A stretch of DNA of 64,000 bases, from assembly GCA_033675265.1 (NCBI GenBank), contig JAUJYZ010000309.1, positions 62,001-126,000 on the forward strand, in the 5' to 3' direction. The notes under the pieces were generated by a model. That model had not been told where the DNA came from, did no database searches, and worked only from the letters and a program-made list of their open reading frames with translations. Shown piece after piece: positions 1 to 10,547 of the stretch. Origin of the DNA: Actinostola sp. cb2023. Lineage: Eukaryota > Cnidaria > Anthozoa > Actiniaria > Actinostolidae. Numbering within the stretch: position 1 is the first letter of the stretch; every line of letters begins with the position of its first letter. The position numbers were made by a program, and so were the translations under genes.

Positions 1-80
1 AATTAATATATATAGACATCGCTGCGTTCGTGATTCCACTTGAGGTTTGAACATTTAATGACGTCATGCATGTGTACAGC

Positions 81-154
81 AGTCTCCCTCGCATCCGTCT
101 TTAGTTCCGTCACACAACGCTCTCGGGAACTAAAGACGGATGCGAGGGAGACTA
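81..154. mobile_element. 74-bp palindromic MITE with 9-bp target duplication
   Basis: Nearly the whole element is a hairpin. The left arm begins AGTCTCCCTCGCATCCGTCT and the right arm is its reverse complement, with a loop of about 17 bases. The 9-mer GTGTACAGC stands immediately on both sides (72-80 and 155-163), which is a target-site duplication. A second, longer member at 62594-62807 also has a 9-bp duplication, and half an element remains at 5761-5789. A 9-bp duplication fits Mutator-like or related DNA transposons; the superfamily is inference. Confidence 0.85.
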
Positions 155-163
155 GTGTACAGC

Positions 164-1040
164 TAGCTGTTTTAATTTGCTAAACGTTTCTGGTAATAAC
201 AACTCAAGAATAGTTCACCTGCCAAATTTTTACATTCAATTGCAAATTGAATCAAAAGATGGAAAGCCAAAATGATTGTAGTCCAATTCTTGCTATTAGT
301 ACCGCTAGACTTGAGCCACACATTCTCAATATACAAATCGTCTGCGTGACAATGCTCAGTCCCCCAAAACTTGCCCAAATCCCAAAGTCGCTGGCTTCCA
401 GAGCTATTTTTATGCAGTGTTTCGCATAAATCGCAAAGCCAGTTACTCTCAGGAACAACTGTATATATATTTCTTCTTCCATTCAAAGTACTCGTCATAA
501 GCAGTTTTGTTGGAATCCAAGTAGATCAAGTACTTCGCTAGTGATTCAGCGTTGGGGAAGTCGAGGATGTCAATGTACGAACCTGGAATCATGATGTCCT
601 TGTTATAACTCCCAGCAACAACTACAGGAACAACATTCCTGGCTAAAGCGTTGTTCCAATACTTCTCTGTAACATAGTCTTTGCAGTTATAATTTTCAAA
701 AGCCAAGTAAAATTTGTATCGTTTGCTCCAAGTATCGCATGATTGACTCCATCGACCACAAACACCACGTTGATTGAAGTACTTTTGACATCTTCCATAT
801 ACATCGACATGTATATACTTTGCGATGGCTTTGACTAGACTCAATCTAAGTAGAGGGTCACAATTACTTTTGACATTCCAAAGCAGTCGAAGCGATCCTT
901 TGCGATTTTGACTAGACTCATCTAAGTCATGTTGCCAAAGCATAAGCGACTTTTTTGATGTTATAACTGAAACTTCTTCGCTTTTCGGAGAACTTTGTAT
1001 CACTTTGTAGTAACCGTACGGTTCAAATACGGTCGAATCT
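164..1040 (-). pseudogene. Inverted, truncated fucosyltransferase copy
   Basis: This is the reverse-oriented duplicate of the 3' two thirds of the intact fucosyltransferase gene at 1514-2800, including about 50 bp of its 3' UTR. It corresponds to about 2041-2850 of that gene, so the signal anchor and the first roughly 175 residues are missing. Reading is broken by a 4-base expansion of a TATA run near 466-476 (the intact gene reads AAATATACAG, this copy AAATATATATACAG). The stretch near 860-960 is rearranged. The glycosyltransferase motif itself is still readable. No promoter or start codon is attached, so it is presumed non-functional. Confidence 0.85.
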
Positions 1041-1091
1041 CAACTTGTGCAGCTATAGAGTACTAAAGTGATGACGTCATAAAAAATAATG

Positions 1092-1382
1092 TTTGCTTTT
1101 ATAAATTTTTGATTTCCAGTTCAGATAGAATATCATGAAAGAAGTTCACACACCAATTTTTATGACAATCGGTTAAATAGCGGTCAAGATATGGCCAGTT
1201 GAATATATAATTTGCCTGTTAACGGAAAGGAGCCGAAAATACAGTGATTTGTTAAGGCAAATTATATATTCAACTGGCCATATCTTGACCGCTATTTAAC
1301 CGATTGTCATAAAAATTGGTGTGTGAACTTCTTTCATGATATTCTATCTGAACTGGAAATCAAAAAATTTATAAAAGCAAAA
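1092..1382. mobile_element. Foldback MITE between the fucosyltransferase copies
   Basis: Two inverted arms of about 125 bp (1092-1216 and 1256-1382) are almost perfectly complementary around a 39-bp spacer. Arm ends read GTTTGCTTTTATAAATT and the reverse. There is no coding capacity. It lies in the spacer of the inverted gene duplication and could have promoted that rearrangement, which is inference. Confidence 0.85.
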
Positions 1383-1513
1383 TTAATTGTTTCGTGACGT
1401 CTGAAATAGCCAGAATACGTCAGAAACAGACCCTTGCGAATCCACGATTTATCTTAGTGGGCGCCTTATTTGCATGTCCATGAGAAGGAAGATTAGGGAT
1501 TTATCATAATACA

Positions 1514-2800
1514 ATGGCCTTGTCATGCATGATAAAGACGAGGCACATGGTCAAATGTTTCGCTTTTCTAGTAGTCGCAACGTTAGCTACACTTCTGCTT
1601 TCTTACGAACCCGTAAAAAAGCAATTGTTCTACCTTGCTGAGATGTTGGAATTACTTCCAGTACCGTGGAGCTCGGAACCATTAACAAACGTTCCTCCAG
1701 GATATAAAATCATCCTCTTTTATACTCCATATTTTAGAACGATGCCGTGGCCGAAGACTAAAGGTAAAGAAACGCATCTAACAGATCCCAATAGGGAAAA
1801 GTGCAGAGTTTCATCATGCTATATTTCTTATCATCGAGAAGACTTTTCCAAAAGCGATGCCGTGGTTTTCCATGGCTCTGCAATGCCAACCAACAGAAGA
1901 CTCTCGTCAATCCTATGGAGGAAGCCAAAGGGACAAAAATGGGCCTGGTACTCAGCTGAAAACCCTGAGACAATTGGAAGCTATTCGTACATCAAAAGCA
2001 TGAATGACATGTTTGATATTACTATCACCTATCGCAGAGACTCGACCGTATTTGAACCGTACGGTTACTACAAAGTGATACAAAGTTCTCCGAACAGCGA
2101 AGAAGTTATTCAACAAGTGCATAACATGAATGCGAAAAAGGATCGCTTACTGCTTTGGCATGTCAGTAATTGTGACCCTCTACTTAGATTGAGTCTAGTC
2201 AAAGCCATCGCAAAGTATATACATGTCGATGTATATGGAAGATGTCAAAAGTACTTTAATCAACGTGGTGTTTGTGGTCGATGGAGTCAATCATGCGATA
2301 CTTGGAGCAAACGATACAAATTTTACTTGGCTTTTGAAAATTATAACTGCAAAGACTATGTTACAGAGAAGTATTGGAACAACGCTTTAGCCAGGAATGT
2401 TGTTCCTGTAGTTGTTGCTGGGAGTTATAACAAGGACATCATGATTCCCGGTTCGTACATTGACATCCTCGACTTTCCCAACGCTGAATCACTAGCGAAG
2501 TACTTGATCTACTTGGATTCCAACAAAACTGCTTATGACGAGTACTTTGAATGGAAGAAGAAATATACAGTTGTTCCTGAGAGTAACTGGCTTTGCGATT
2601 TATGCGAGACACTGCATCAAAACAGCTCTGGAAGCCAGCGACTTTGGGATTTGGGCAAGTTTTGGGGGACTGAGCATTGTCACGCAGACGATTTGTATAT
2701 TGAGAATGTGTGGCTCAAGTCTAGCGGTACTAATAGCAAGTATTGGACTACAATCATTTTGGCTTTTCATCTTTTGATTCAATTTGCAATTGAATGTTAA
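1514..2800 (+). CDS. Alpha-1,3-fucosyltransferase (GT10 family), type II Golgi enzyme
   Basis: This intact single-exon gene encodes 428 aa. It should transfer fucose from GDP-fucose to N-acetylglucosamine of glycans in the Golgi lumen. The N-terminus has a signal anchor at about residues 13-30 (FAFLVVATLATLLLSY), typical of type II Golgi enzymes. The catalytic domain carries the diagnostic GT10 motif from residue 270: FYLAFENYNCKDYVTEKYW, then PVVVAG. Paired cysteines and N-glycosylation sequons (NKT, NSS) occur near the C-terminus. Length is usual for the family. The last about 18 residues are strongly hydrophobic (WTTIILAFHLLIQFAIEC), which is atypical and might be a second membrane contact or a GPI-type signal. 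AATAAA-like sequence occurs about 200 bp downstream (3002). A truncated inverted copy lies upstream. Confidence 0.9.
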   Translation: MALSCMIKTRHMVKCFAFLVVATLATLLLSYEPVKKQLFYLAEMLELLPVPWSSEPLTNVPPGYKIILFYTPYFRTMPWPKTKGKETHLTDPNREKCRVSSCYISYHREDFSKSDAVVFHGSAMPTNRRLSSILWRKPKGQKWAWYSAENPETIGSYSYIKSMNDMFDITITYRRDSTVFEPYGYYKVIQSSPNSEEVIQQVHNMNAKKDRLLLWHVSNCDPLLRLSLVKAIAKYIHVDVYGRCQKYFNQRGVCGRWSQSCDTWSKRYKFYLAFENYNCKDYVTEKYWNNALARNVVPVVVAGSYNKDIMIPGSYIDILDFPNAESLAKYLIYLDSNKTAYDEYFEWKKKYTVVPESNWLCDLCETLHQNSSGSQRLWDLGKFWGTEHCHADDLYIENVWLKSSGTNSKYWTTIILAFHLLIQFAIEC

Positions 2801-3171
2801 AATTTGGCAGATGAGCTCATGATTTTTGAGTGAGTTGTTATTATCAGAAAAGTAAGACCAGCTAGTGCAGGTAGCCTTGTGCAGAATAATTATGAAGGAG
2901 CTAATTAACTAATTAATGGTCAGGGAATCTTGAATTCTGTTTAGGTCCATCTCAGATTCATTAGATTCACTGTGAATGTAATGCATTTGGAATTTGATTA
3001 AATAAATAAATAAATAAAACTACTCTTCACGGTGTTTTGAAGAGCATGTAGCGGTGCTGTAGTTAATCGACCTTAATCAAATTCGAACTAAAAGATAAAA
3101 CTAAAATAGTCCTCCTCTTTCGACTTCGCAGATACTGCTGTAAATGGTTCAGACGGCAGAGACATCTCAAT

Positions 3172-3371
3172 CAATAGACCTCTTTAGCTTCGTATGTAAA
3201 TTGCCCATTTCAAACCATGTGATGTAAACATGGTGTTCTCTGGAGAATTAGTCCTTTCAATATGAACGAATACATTTCAGAAATATAAAGGAACAATTCT
3301 CCAGAGAATATCATGTTTACATCACGTGATTTGAAATGGGCAATTTACATACAAGCTAAAGAGGTCTATTG
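3172..3371. mobile_element. 200-bp MITE, CAATAGACCTCTTTAGCTT termini
   Basis: Inverted arms of about 75 bp begin CAATAGACCTCTTTAGCTT on the left, and the right end is the reverse complement. The arms include the shared block TTTGAAATGGGCAATTTACA and an internal CTCTGGAGAA hairpin. There is no ORF. Confidence 0.8.
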
Positions 3372-3552
3372 TTTTATTTACACCATAATTTGTACAAAGA
3401 ATATATTTACAGGTTTGATATTTAAAAATTAATTGGTGCTAAAGTGCCTGAAATAGTTGGGAAACTAATCAGAATCAGGTGCCCTAGTTCACAGAGAGTT
3501 TTATTAAAATTGTATCAAAGTTGGGTCAATATAGTAATTACATATTTATATA

Positions 3553-3711
3553 TACACCTAATTTCAAAAACGTTGTCCAATAATAATCAAAAAAGCCAAA
3601 TAGGATTTCATTAAAAGACAAAATAAGTGCACTCAAGCTGAACTGTTTCTTTTGTCTTTTTGAATGAATTCGTATTTGGCTATTTGGACAACGTTTTTGA
3701 AATTAGGTGTA
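3553..3711. mobile_element. Tc1/mariner-type MITE
   Basis: Termini are TACACCTAATTTCAAAAACG and its reverse complement, flanked by TA, with a 159-bp span. The TA target and the ends resemble those at 35872-37249 (CACCTATTTCA), which suggests one Tc1-like family. Confidence 0.75.
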
Positions 3712-3844
3712 AATATTTATAGAAAATTGGATGTAAGTAGAATAAGTAGAGTAAGCACGCCGCTTTTATGTAAACCAGTTTTGTACTGATAGAACCTCCG
3801 TGTGGAAATAAAATGTATCTATCTATCTATCTATCTAGCAAATA

Positions 3845-4065
3845 TACAGTAATATGCAGAAATTATGATCCTTTTGACTAAAATACATATATATCAAAGA
3901 CCTACTTAAAATTATGGGATGGCTACGCTGATATTTTTTTCATAAAGCCTCGCTGGCAGACAACTAGAAAAAAATATCAGCGTAGCCATCCCATAATTTT
4001 AAGTAGGTTTTTGATATATATATGTATTTTAGTCAAAAGGATCAGAATTTCTGCATATTGCTGTA
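3845..4065. mobile_element. Tc1-type MITE, copy 1 of 2
   Basis: This TA-flanked hairpin has ends TACAGTAATATGCAGAAATT. The inner arms share GGGATGGCTACGCTGATATT. The same element recurs at 32977-33198 with only a few changes, but with its loop in the opposite orientation. Confidence 0.85.
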
Positions 4066-4089
4066 ACTATAGCAATAGAAACATATCGC

Positions 4090-5640
4090 AATAAGGGAAA
4101 AATGAGAAGAAAAAGAAAGATAAAGCAGAACTAAAGGGGAAGGCTGGTAATTCTAAGAAGATGACTAACAAGAACTAATACTTATCTATGAACATATTAG
4201 TGAGTCTTTGTTTGAATAGTTTTTTAGAGGTACTGGATTTTATATTTTCAGAGGTAGAGTTCCAAATTTTTGGTCCATTGAACATTGAATCTTAAGCTGA
4301 ATTTACCATAATTAGTGCGGATATTTGGTAAAGAATAGGACGATCTGGAACCTAATCTGGTGTCAGTAGGAGTGAATCGATGATACTGGAGTAAAAAAGT
4401 TGGAAAATGCAGAAGGAACAATATTGTTTATATTGTGGAAATCATATAGGAATAGTGATGTTTCTAAATGTAAGATCACAAATTTTGAGCATGTGCAAAG
4501 TTTTAAACAGAGGGCTAGAGTGGGCATCAAATTTGGAAAACTTATAGTTGAGTAACCTTTTTTGTGGAGGATGGAATATCACACAGTGTGATTTTTCAAC
4601 ATTCAAGGAAAGTGTGTTTGTGCACATCCACTCATTAATATCTATTAGTTCATTAATATTCTTTTCTAGAGATAGTAAGCTTTAATGTGAGTAAAAGAGA
4701 TTCGTGTCATCAGCAAATATAGGTGAAACTTTAATATAGAGGAACATGAGGTGATGTCATTTATATACAATAGGAAGAGAAGTGGTCCTAGAACGGACTC
4801 CTGTGGACTCCACAAGACACCCGGGTGTAGTTTGAAGATACATTAGATAGGGAGACATACTGTTTTCTTTTTGATAAATAATAAAGATGTAAACCATTCA
4901 TTTGGGATAACTAGAAAGATACCACAAGAAAAAACTCCCTCTTCTATGGCTCTCTGAAGTTTGTCAACAATGGGAAGAAAGGCATGAGTAGTAGAATGTT
5001 TGGCCGTCTGAGAATCAGAGATAGCTAACTGATTTCAGTTCTAAAAACGTCATTATTTAATCTCTCCTTCTCAACAGGTTTAGTTCCCAACAATCTGAAA
5101 ATTGCACGGGTTATTCCTGTATTCAAAAAAAGCTCAAGGACTATATTATCGAACTACCGCCCTATATCTCTACTTTCTAACATAAATAAGATCCTGGAAA
5201 AACTTGTTTATAGTAGTTGATTCCAAGGGTTTAGAGAGAATGTTTTTGATAATTTTTAGAGCAGATATAGGTATACTATAAGGACCAGTTGTCTTACTGG
5301 TAGACAGGCTATCAATAATCTGAAAAAGATAGACTAGATGGACGATGGGGATGATTTTATGAAACTTAATGGGGATTTTAAAGTAGGGGAGAAAGAGCTG
5401 CTCATTACAGAACCAATGTTGCCAAAATAATCATTGAAGGCATTTGCTATGTCATTTGGGTCAGATAAGGTTCTGCCATCTTCCAGGATGATTTTAGAAG
5501 GAGTAAGTGAATCAGATTTGGATGCAATGATTTGTTTGATTCCTTTACAAGTACAATTCATAATTTTGTAATACTGTTCAATTGCAAAGGAGTTGTTAAA
5601 GTGCATTTTCTTACTAAGGGCTATGCTTCTGTAGTTTATT
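4090..5640 (-). pseudogene. Decayed CR1/L2-like LINE, minus strand
   Basis: Read on the minus strand, fragments follow the order of a non-LTR retrotransposon ORF2. At 5606-5334 is the endonuclease-RT linker (ANAFNDYFGNIG). At 5330-5216 is the start of the RT (TSKTTGPYSIPISALK). Near 4800-4740 are the RT block GPLLFLLYINDIT and a YADD-region relic. At 4627-4442 is TLSLNVEKSHCVIFHPPQK. Several frameshifts and stops separate them, so the copy is dead. A block of about 180 bp at 5035-5215 stands in the opposite orientation. Confidence 0.75.
5035..5215 (+). pseudogene. LINE RT fragment in reverse orientation within the minus LINE
   Basis: The plus strand reads VPNNLKIARVIPVFKKSS and SNYRPISLLSNINKILEKL, which is the RT finger region normally expected at this point of the surrounding minus-strand LINE. 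It overlaps the minus copy by about 20 residues, since both contain an IS-A/V-LK stretch. This could be an internal inversion with a small duplication or a second LINE fragment. Confidence 0.7.
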
Positions 5641-5760
5641 TCTATCTGATACTGAATCTGTAAATAATAATAATAATAATAATACTAATAATTTCTCTGA
5701 TATTTCTTTTGCCGGCTGAGACCCCAAAGGACTTTGTAAATGTCATAGTACATAAGACGA

Positions 5761-5789
5761 GGAACTAATGACGGATGCGAGGGAGACTA
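5761..5789. mobile_element. Half copy of the TAGTCTCCC MITE
   Basis: The sequence GACGGATGCGAGGGAGACTA matches the right arm of the elements at 81-154 and 62594-62807. The left arm is missing. It lies just after the decayed LINE. Confidence 0.6.
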
Positions 5790-5948
5790 GGCTTTGCCTG
5801 ATATAGTTCAGATTTAGTATTTAGATATTTGAAATATAAGTCATTTTTTTACTTTTAGAGATTGTTTTAGACCAGTAGTTATCCAAGGTTTGAGGCAAAA
5901 AGAAACCTCTTTATGAGACAGTTTTCTGATGCAGAGTTAAGCCGCATG

Positions 5949-6077
5949 ACACGAACACAGTCTTCCTTGACAACGAAAAATTGACAATTTTTTGTCATCT
6001 ACACGAACAAGTTTTCCTTAACAAGGAAAAATTGGCGATGTTTTTGTCATCTACACGAACAAGTCTTCCTTGTCGGG
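5949..6077. repeat. Two to three copies of a ~60-bp tandem repeat
   Basis: Repeated core: ACACGAACAAGTTTTCCTT, then AAGGAAAAATTG and TTTTTGTCATCT. The units are diverged. I see no gene between 5640 and 8150; the stretch is MITEs and repeats. Confidence 0.6.
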
Positions 6078-6109
6078 CAATATAGAGTTAGAGTAACCCA
6101 TTGAACTAT

Positions 6110-6190
6110 AAAATAATTTGTTTCTATTGTCCAATGTCAACAACATTTGTTCGCGTTCTCGTTAGTATTTGTGAATAATTTACAAGCTAT
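6110..6190. repeat. Inverted repeat partner of 8058-8135
   Basis: The stretch TTTCTATTGTCCAATGTCAA through TTGTGAATAATTTACA matches the reverse complement of 8058-8135 with several mismatches. The pair encloses about 2 kb of MITEs, so it may be the ends of a larger compound element. Confidence 0.5.
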
Positions 6191-6277
6191 TCTATTGTTT
6201 GCTTTGGCATGTTCTTCAATGAGGGTTTATCATGTAATTTCAAAACTCATAGGACAAACAAATGATTACTGATCATA

Positions 6278-6437
6278 GCTGGAAAGAGCTCGTTGAAATT
6301 AGTAAAAATATTGCCTACCAACAAAGGTTTTCATACAAAATGTCGATTTTTGAAAATTCGTATCTTCGCAATTTGTGAAGCGATCTTTTCCAAACTTCAC
6401 ATTCTTACTCATTTCAACGAGCTCTTTTCAGCTTTAA
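6278..6437. mobile_element. 160-bp MITE, GCTGGAAAGAGCTCGTTGAA ends
   Basis: The left end is GCTGGAAAGAGCTCGTTGAA and the right end reads TTTCAACGAGCTCTTTTCAGC. These are imperfect inverted repeats of about 20 bp with further internal pairing. There is no ORF of note. Confidence 0.65.
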
Positions 6438-6513
6438 TAATGATAAACACTCATGCATTGTTTATGTACAAATATTCTTTATATATAAACTTCAAGTCGC
6501 TCATTAAAAATTG

Positions 6514-6546
6514 TTGATAATGATGACAGGATGTCATCGAAACGTC
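6514..6546 (+). ncRNA. Degenerate hammerhead-ribozyme-like motif
   Basis: A helix GATGACA/TGTCATC with a GGA loop is followed by GAAACGTC, as in Penelope-type hammerheads. The expected CUGANGA box is TTGATAA (two changes), so it is probably an inactive relic of a Penelope-like element terminus. Confidence 0.4.
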
Positions 6547-6810
6547 CTGCTACTTTGTTAGCGTTTGTTTTCCTAGATAAATGTTTTACCAAAACTTTAC
6601 TGATAAAATTTACACTAACTCGTGGCTAACCCTGCAGACTAATTCTACACCTCTTCCAACGCATCAATGAACATAAGCTTAAGAACTCGTCTATTGGGAC
6701 ACACTTCAAGGATCAGCACGCTGACCTCGATGATTTCAGTCCGAGCGATTCCAACAATCAAATGAAAACCAAGCTTTTGAATTTTGTTATTTATTATTTT
6801 TATTCCTACA

Positions 6811-6980
6811 GTGACGGGGGGTATGCTCGTCGGAAAGTTTGAAAATGACCCCTAAAAGGTACCTTACCCTAATAGGTACCGACTTGGTGTCTTCAGTTGG
6901 TGTCATTTGAATCTGAGACCCCCTAAGCGGTACCAAATCGCGGATTTCAAACCCTAAGCGGTATGACGAGCACTCCCGTC
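6811..6980. mobile_element. 170-bp MITE, TGACGGG...CCCGTCA termini
   Basis: Ends read TGACGGGGGGTATGCTCGTC and GACGAGCACTCCCGTCA. The interior contains several CCTAAAAGGTACC and CCCTAAGCGGTA motifs. Similar CCTAAAAGGTAC strings occur in the duplicated units at 40.0, 42.2 and 46.7 kb. Confidence 0.6.
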
Positions 6981-6986
6981 ACCTCT

Positions 6987-7143
6987 TGTATGGGAGTCCA
7001 TACATGGTACCGTGACACTCAAATGGCTTCCTTTCTGAACCAATCAAAAAGCGTACAGATACATCTCATCCAATCAAACTCTTTCAATACGGCAAGGCGC
7101 GGTGCGGTGACGGTGCGGTAACTTTCCTACTCATACGAAAACG
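6987..7143. mobile_element. MITE, diverged relative of 60713-60862
   Basis: It shares with 60713-60862, in inverted orientation, the blocks GGTACCGTGACACTCAAATG, AACCAATCAAAAAGCGT and CTCATACGAAAACG. The inner part has gained a short GC-rich duplication (GCGGTGCGGTGACGGTGCGG). Confidence 0.6.
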
Positions 7144-7170
7144 ACTCTAGCTATTATGACACACAGTAAA

Positions 7171-7449
7171 TAGCTAATTGCATAATCGTTGTCGAGATGA
7201 AAATCAATAAAGTTATGACCAAAAGGAATTCTGGGAAATTAAAACTCTCCAATAACACCGTCAAATCATCGACCTTTTTATCCAGACTTGTAGGATCTTA
7301 GTTAAATAGCTCATATATCTTCAAAACTACGAGAACATTGAATATATCTGCATGTAATGCGGGCCATGAACTGATTTCCCATCCATCCTTGCGGTCTCAG
7401 CTTCTATGATTTATGATTTTCAACCCGACAACGATTATGCAATTAGCTA
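7171..7449. mobile_element. Foldback MITE, TAGCTAATTGCATAATCGTT ends
   Basis: Left end TAGCTAATTGCATAATCGTT and right end AACGATTATGCAATTAGCTA are inverted repeats continuing into GAGATGAAAATC / GATTTTCAAC. There is no coding potential. Confidence 0.7.
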
Positions 7450-8276
7450 TATATTATATTTACAATCTAATCAGGGCCGTACATAACCCAAAATTCAAGG
7501 GGGAACGTACGTATTTAACAGCAAATAAATAAATAAAAATAGTACAGTTCTCAGTACTTTTTGGTATCTTTTTCGCCTTGTTGGGGGGGGGCAACTGCCC
7601 CCCTTGCCCCTGTGCTGTGTACGGCTCAGCGATGTCGCTGTTATTCGACGAGAAGGATGCTAATGGTGTGATCGTGAAGACATGCTATCATTCCTTCAGT
7701 AGCTTTACCCTCCAGTAGTTCATCCAGCTTTTTGACTGTTTTCTCTGCGGTACAAGAAAAGGAACAATTCATGACTGCATGGTTTATGGATAAACTCTTA
7801 ACTAATATTCGATATTTTTAAAATTCTATCGACCAGAGAATATTATCATAGTAAATTAAAGATTATGTGGGAGGGTCGGACGGGAAATATTTGGTCATAT
7901 GAATGCGCAGAATGATAGAATTATATGAAACTAATATGGGTATATCGAGTACTAGAATGATATAATAGTCCCTTTTCGCGTTCACAGATCCCGTTGTAAA
8001 ACCGCTGTACTTATTGACATGAGACGCATTTGTACAGGGTTAGCCTCGAGTCAGTGTAAATTATTCACAAATATCAACAAGGACACGAACAAATGTTGAC
8101 ATAAAACAATAGAAACATTTTTGAATTGCACGGACTGGTTATTATATGAGTATTATATGAAACTAATATGGGCATGTCGAATACTAGTAAATGTCGAGTA
8201 TAAAGTCTCGATTGTGTCATATATCGATATATCTTGAGGAAATTTCTTTAGATGCATATGCTTCCGGTAATCCAGA

Positions 8277-10238
8277 AATATTCTCCTAATAGTGATAGTA
8301 CTATTTACAACGTAGTTACAGATGTAGTCAAGACTGTTTATTATAGATAGATGTTGTTTTGGTTGAAACATTCTCCTAATAATGATACTACTATTTACAA
8401 CGTAGTTACAGATGTAGTCAAGACTGTTTATTATAGCTAGATGTTGTTTTGGTTGAAACATTCTCCTAATAATGATACTACTATTTACAACGTAGTTACA
8501 GATGTAGTCAAGACTGTTTATTATAGATAGATGTTGTTTTGGTTGAAATATTCTCCTAATAATGATACTACTATTTACAACGTAGTTACAGATGTAGTCA
8601 AGACTGTTTATTATAGATGTTGTTTTGGTTGAAATATTCTCCTAATAATGATACTACTATTTACAACGTAGTTACAGATGTAGTCAAGACTGTTTATTAT
8701 AGATAGATGTTGTTTTGGTTGAAATATTCTCCTAATAATGATACTACTATTTACAACGTAGTTACAGATGTAGTCAAGACTGTTTATTATAGATAGATGT
8801 TGTTTTGGTTGAAACACATTCTCCTAATAATGATACTACTATTTACAACGTAGTTACAGATGTAGTCAAGACTGTTTATTATAGCTAGATGTTGTTTTGG
8901 TTGAAATATTCTCCTAATAATGATACTACTATTTACAACGTAGTTACAGATGTAGTCAAGACTGTTTATTATAGATGTTGTTTTGGTTGAAATATTCTCC
9001 TAATAATGATACTACTATTTACAACGTAGTTACAGATGTAGTCACGACTGTTTATTATAGATAGATGTGGTTTTGGTTGAAACATTCTCCTAATAATGAT
9101 ACTACTATTTACAACGTAGTTACAGATGTAGTCAAGACTGTTTATTATAGATAGATGTTGTTTTGGTTGAAACATTCTCCTAATAATGATACTACTATTT
9201 ACAACGTAGTTACAGATGTAGTCAAGACTGTTTATTATAGATAGATGTTGTTTTGGTTGAAATATTCTCCTAATAATGATACTACTATTTACAACGTAGT
9301 TACAGATGTAGTCAAGACTGTTTATTATAGATGTTGTTTTGGTTGAAATATTCTCCTAATAATGATACTACTATTTACAACGTAGTTACAGATGTAGTCA
9401 AGACTGTTTATTATAGATGTTGTTTTGGTTGAAATATTCTCCTAATAATGATACTACTATTTACAACGTAGTTACAGATGTAGTCACGACTGTTTATTAT
9501 AGATAGATGTTGTTTTGGTTGAAATATTCTCCTAATAATGATACTACTATTTACAACGTAGTTACAGATGTAGTCAAGACTGTTTATTATAGATAGATGT
9601 TGTTTTGGTTGAAACATTCTCCTAATAATGATACTACTATTTACAACGTAGTTACAGATGTAGTCAAGACTGTTTATTATAGATAGATGTTGTTTTGGTT
9701 GAAATATTCTCCTAATAATGATACTACTATTTACAACGTAGTTACAGATGTAGTCAAGACTGTTTATTATAGATGTTGTTTTGGTTGAAATATTCTCCTA
9801 ATAATGATACTACTATTTACAACGTAGTTACAGATGTAGTCAAGACTGTTTATTATAGATGTTGTTTTGGTTGAAATATTCTCCTAATAATGATACTACT
9901 ATTTACAACGTAGTTACAGATGTAGTCAAGACTGTTTATTATAGATGTTGTTTTGGTTGAAATATTCTCCTAATAATGATACTACTATTTACAACGTAGT
10001 TACAGATGTAGTCAAGACTGTTTATTATAGCTACATGTTGTTTTGGTTGAAATATTCTCCTAATAATGATACTACTATTTACAACGTAGTTACAGATGTA
10101 GTCAAGACTGTTTATTATAGCTACATGTTGTTTTGGTTGAAACATTGTCCTAATAATGATACTACTATTTACAACGTAGTTACAGATGTAGTCAAGACTG
10201 TTTATTATAGCTAGATGTTGTTTTGGTTGAAACATTCT
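8277..10238. repeat. 22-unit satellite, 90-bp monomer (with 86-bp variants)
   Basis: The monomer contains TGTTGTTTTGGTTGAAA, CTCCTAATAATGATACTACT and GATGTAGTCAAGACTG. The last block occurs 22 times. Spacings are 90 bp, or 86 bp where one ATAG is lost, and once 92 bp. Because 90 is 30 codons, monomers read as a 30-aa peptide repeat on the minus strand, but the 4-bp indels and stops break it, so I do not call a gene. Sequence divergence between units is very low, which implies recent amplification or homogenisation. Confidence 0.95.
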
Positions 10239-10391
10239 GTCCTCATTTGTCTACGCCTTAAGGTGACTGAACACAGTTCTTCTATTTTTACAGCGATTGA
10301 CTGCGATATAAACACCCTTGGAGATGAAGAGCACTCGAAAAGCAAAATAAATACTCGGCTCCTCCGGGCCTGTGGTGGGGGGGGGGGGGGG

Positions 10392-10547
10392 TTATGGGTA
10401 GTACGGGGGAGCGGCTTAACGTATACATCATACAGTAAGTCTAACCTGCTTCGACCGTCGATGATGGTTTTATGGGTAGTACGGGGGAGCGGCTTAACGT
10501 ATACATCATACAGTAAGTCTAACCTGCTTCGACCGTCGATGATGCTC
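10392..10547. repeat. Two tandem copies of a 78-bp unit
   Basis: The block starting TTATGGGTAGTACGGGGGAG and ending GACCGTCGATGATG is repeated once with period 78 bp and no visible mismatch, just after a G12 run. An ORF runs through it but shows no recognisable domain. Confidence 0.85.

Noticed and set aside
8153..10235. Minus-strand peptide repeats of 30 aa as a secreted or structural protein
   Set aside because: The array is a satellite; 4-bp length variants and stops between monomers destroy any long frame.
8277..10238. CRISPR array
   Set aside because: Units are directly contiguous with no unique spacers, and the DNA is animal nuclear sequence.
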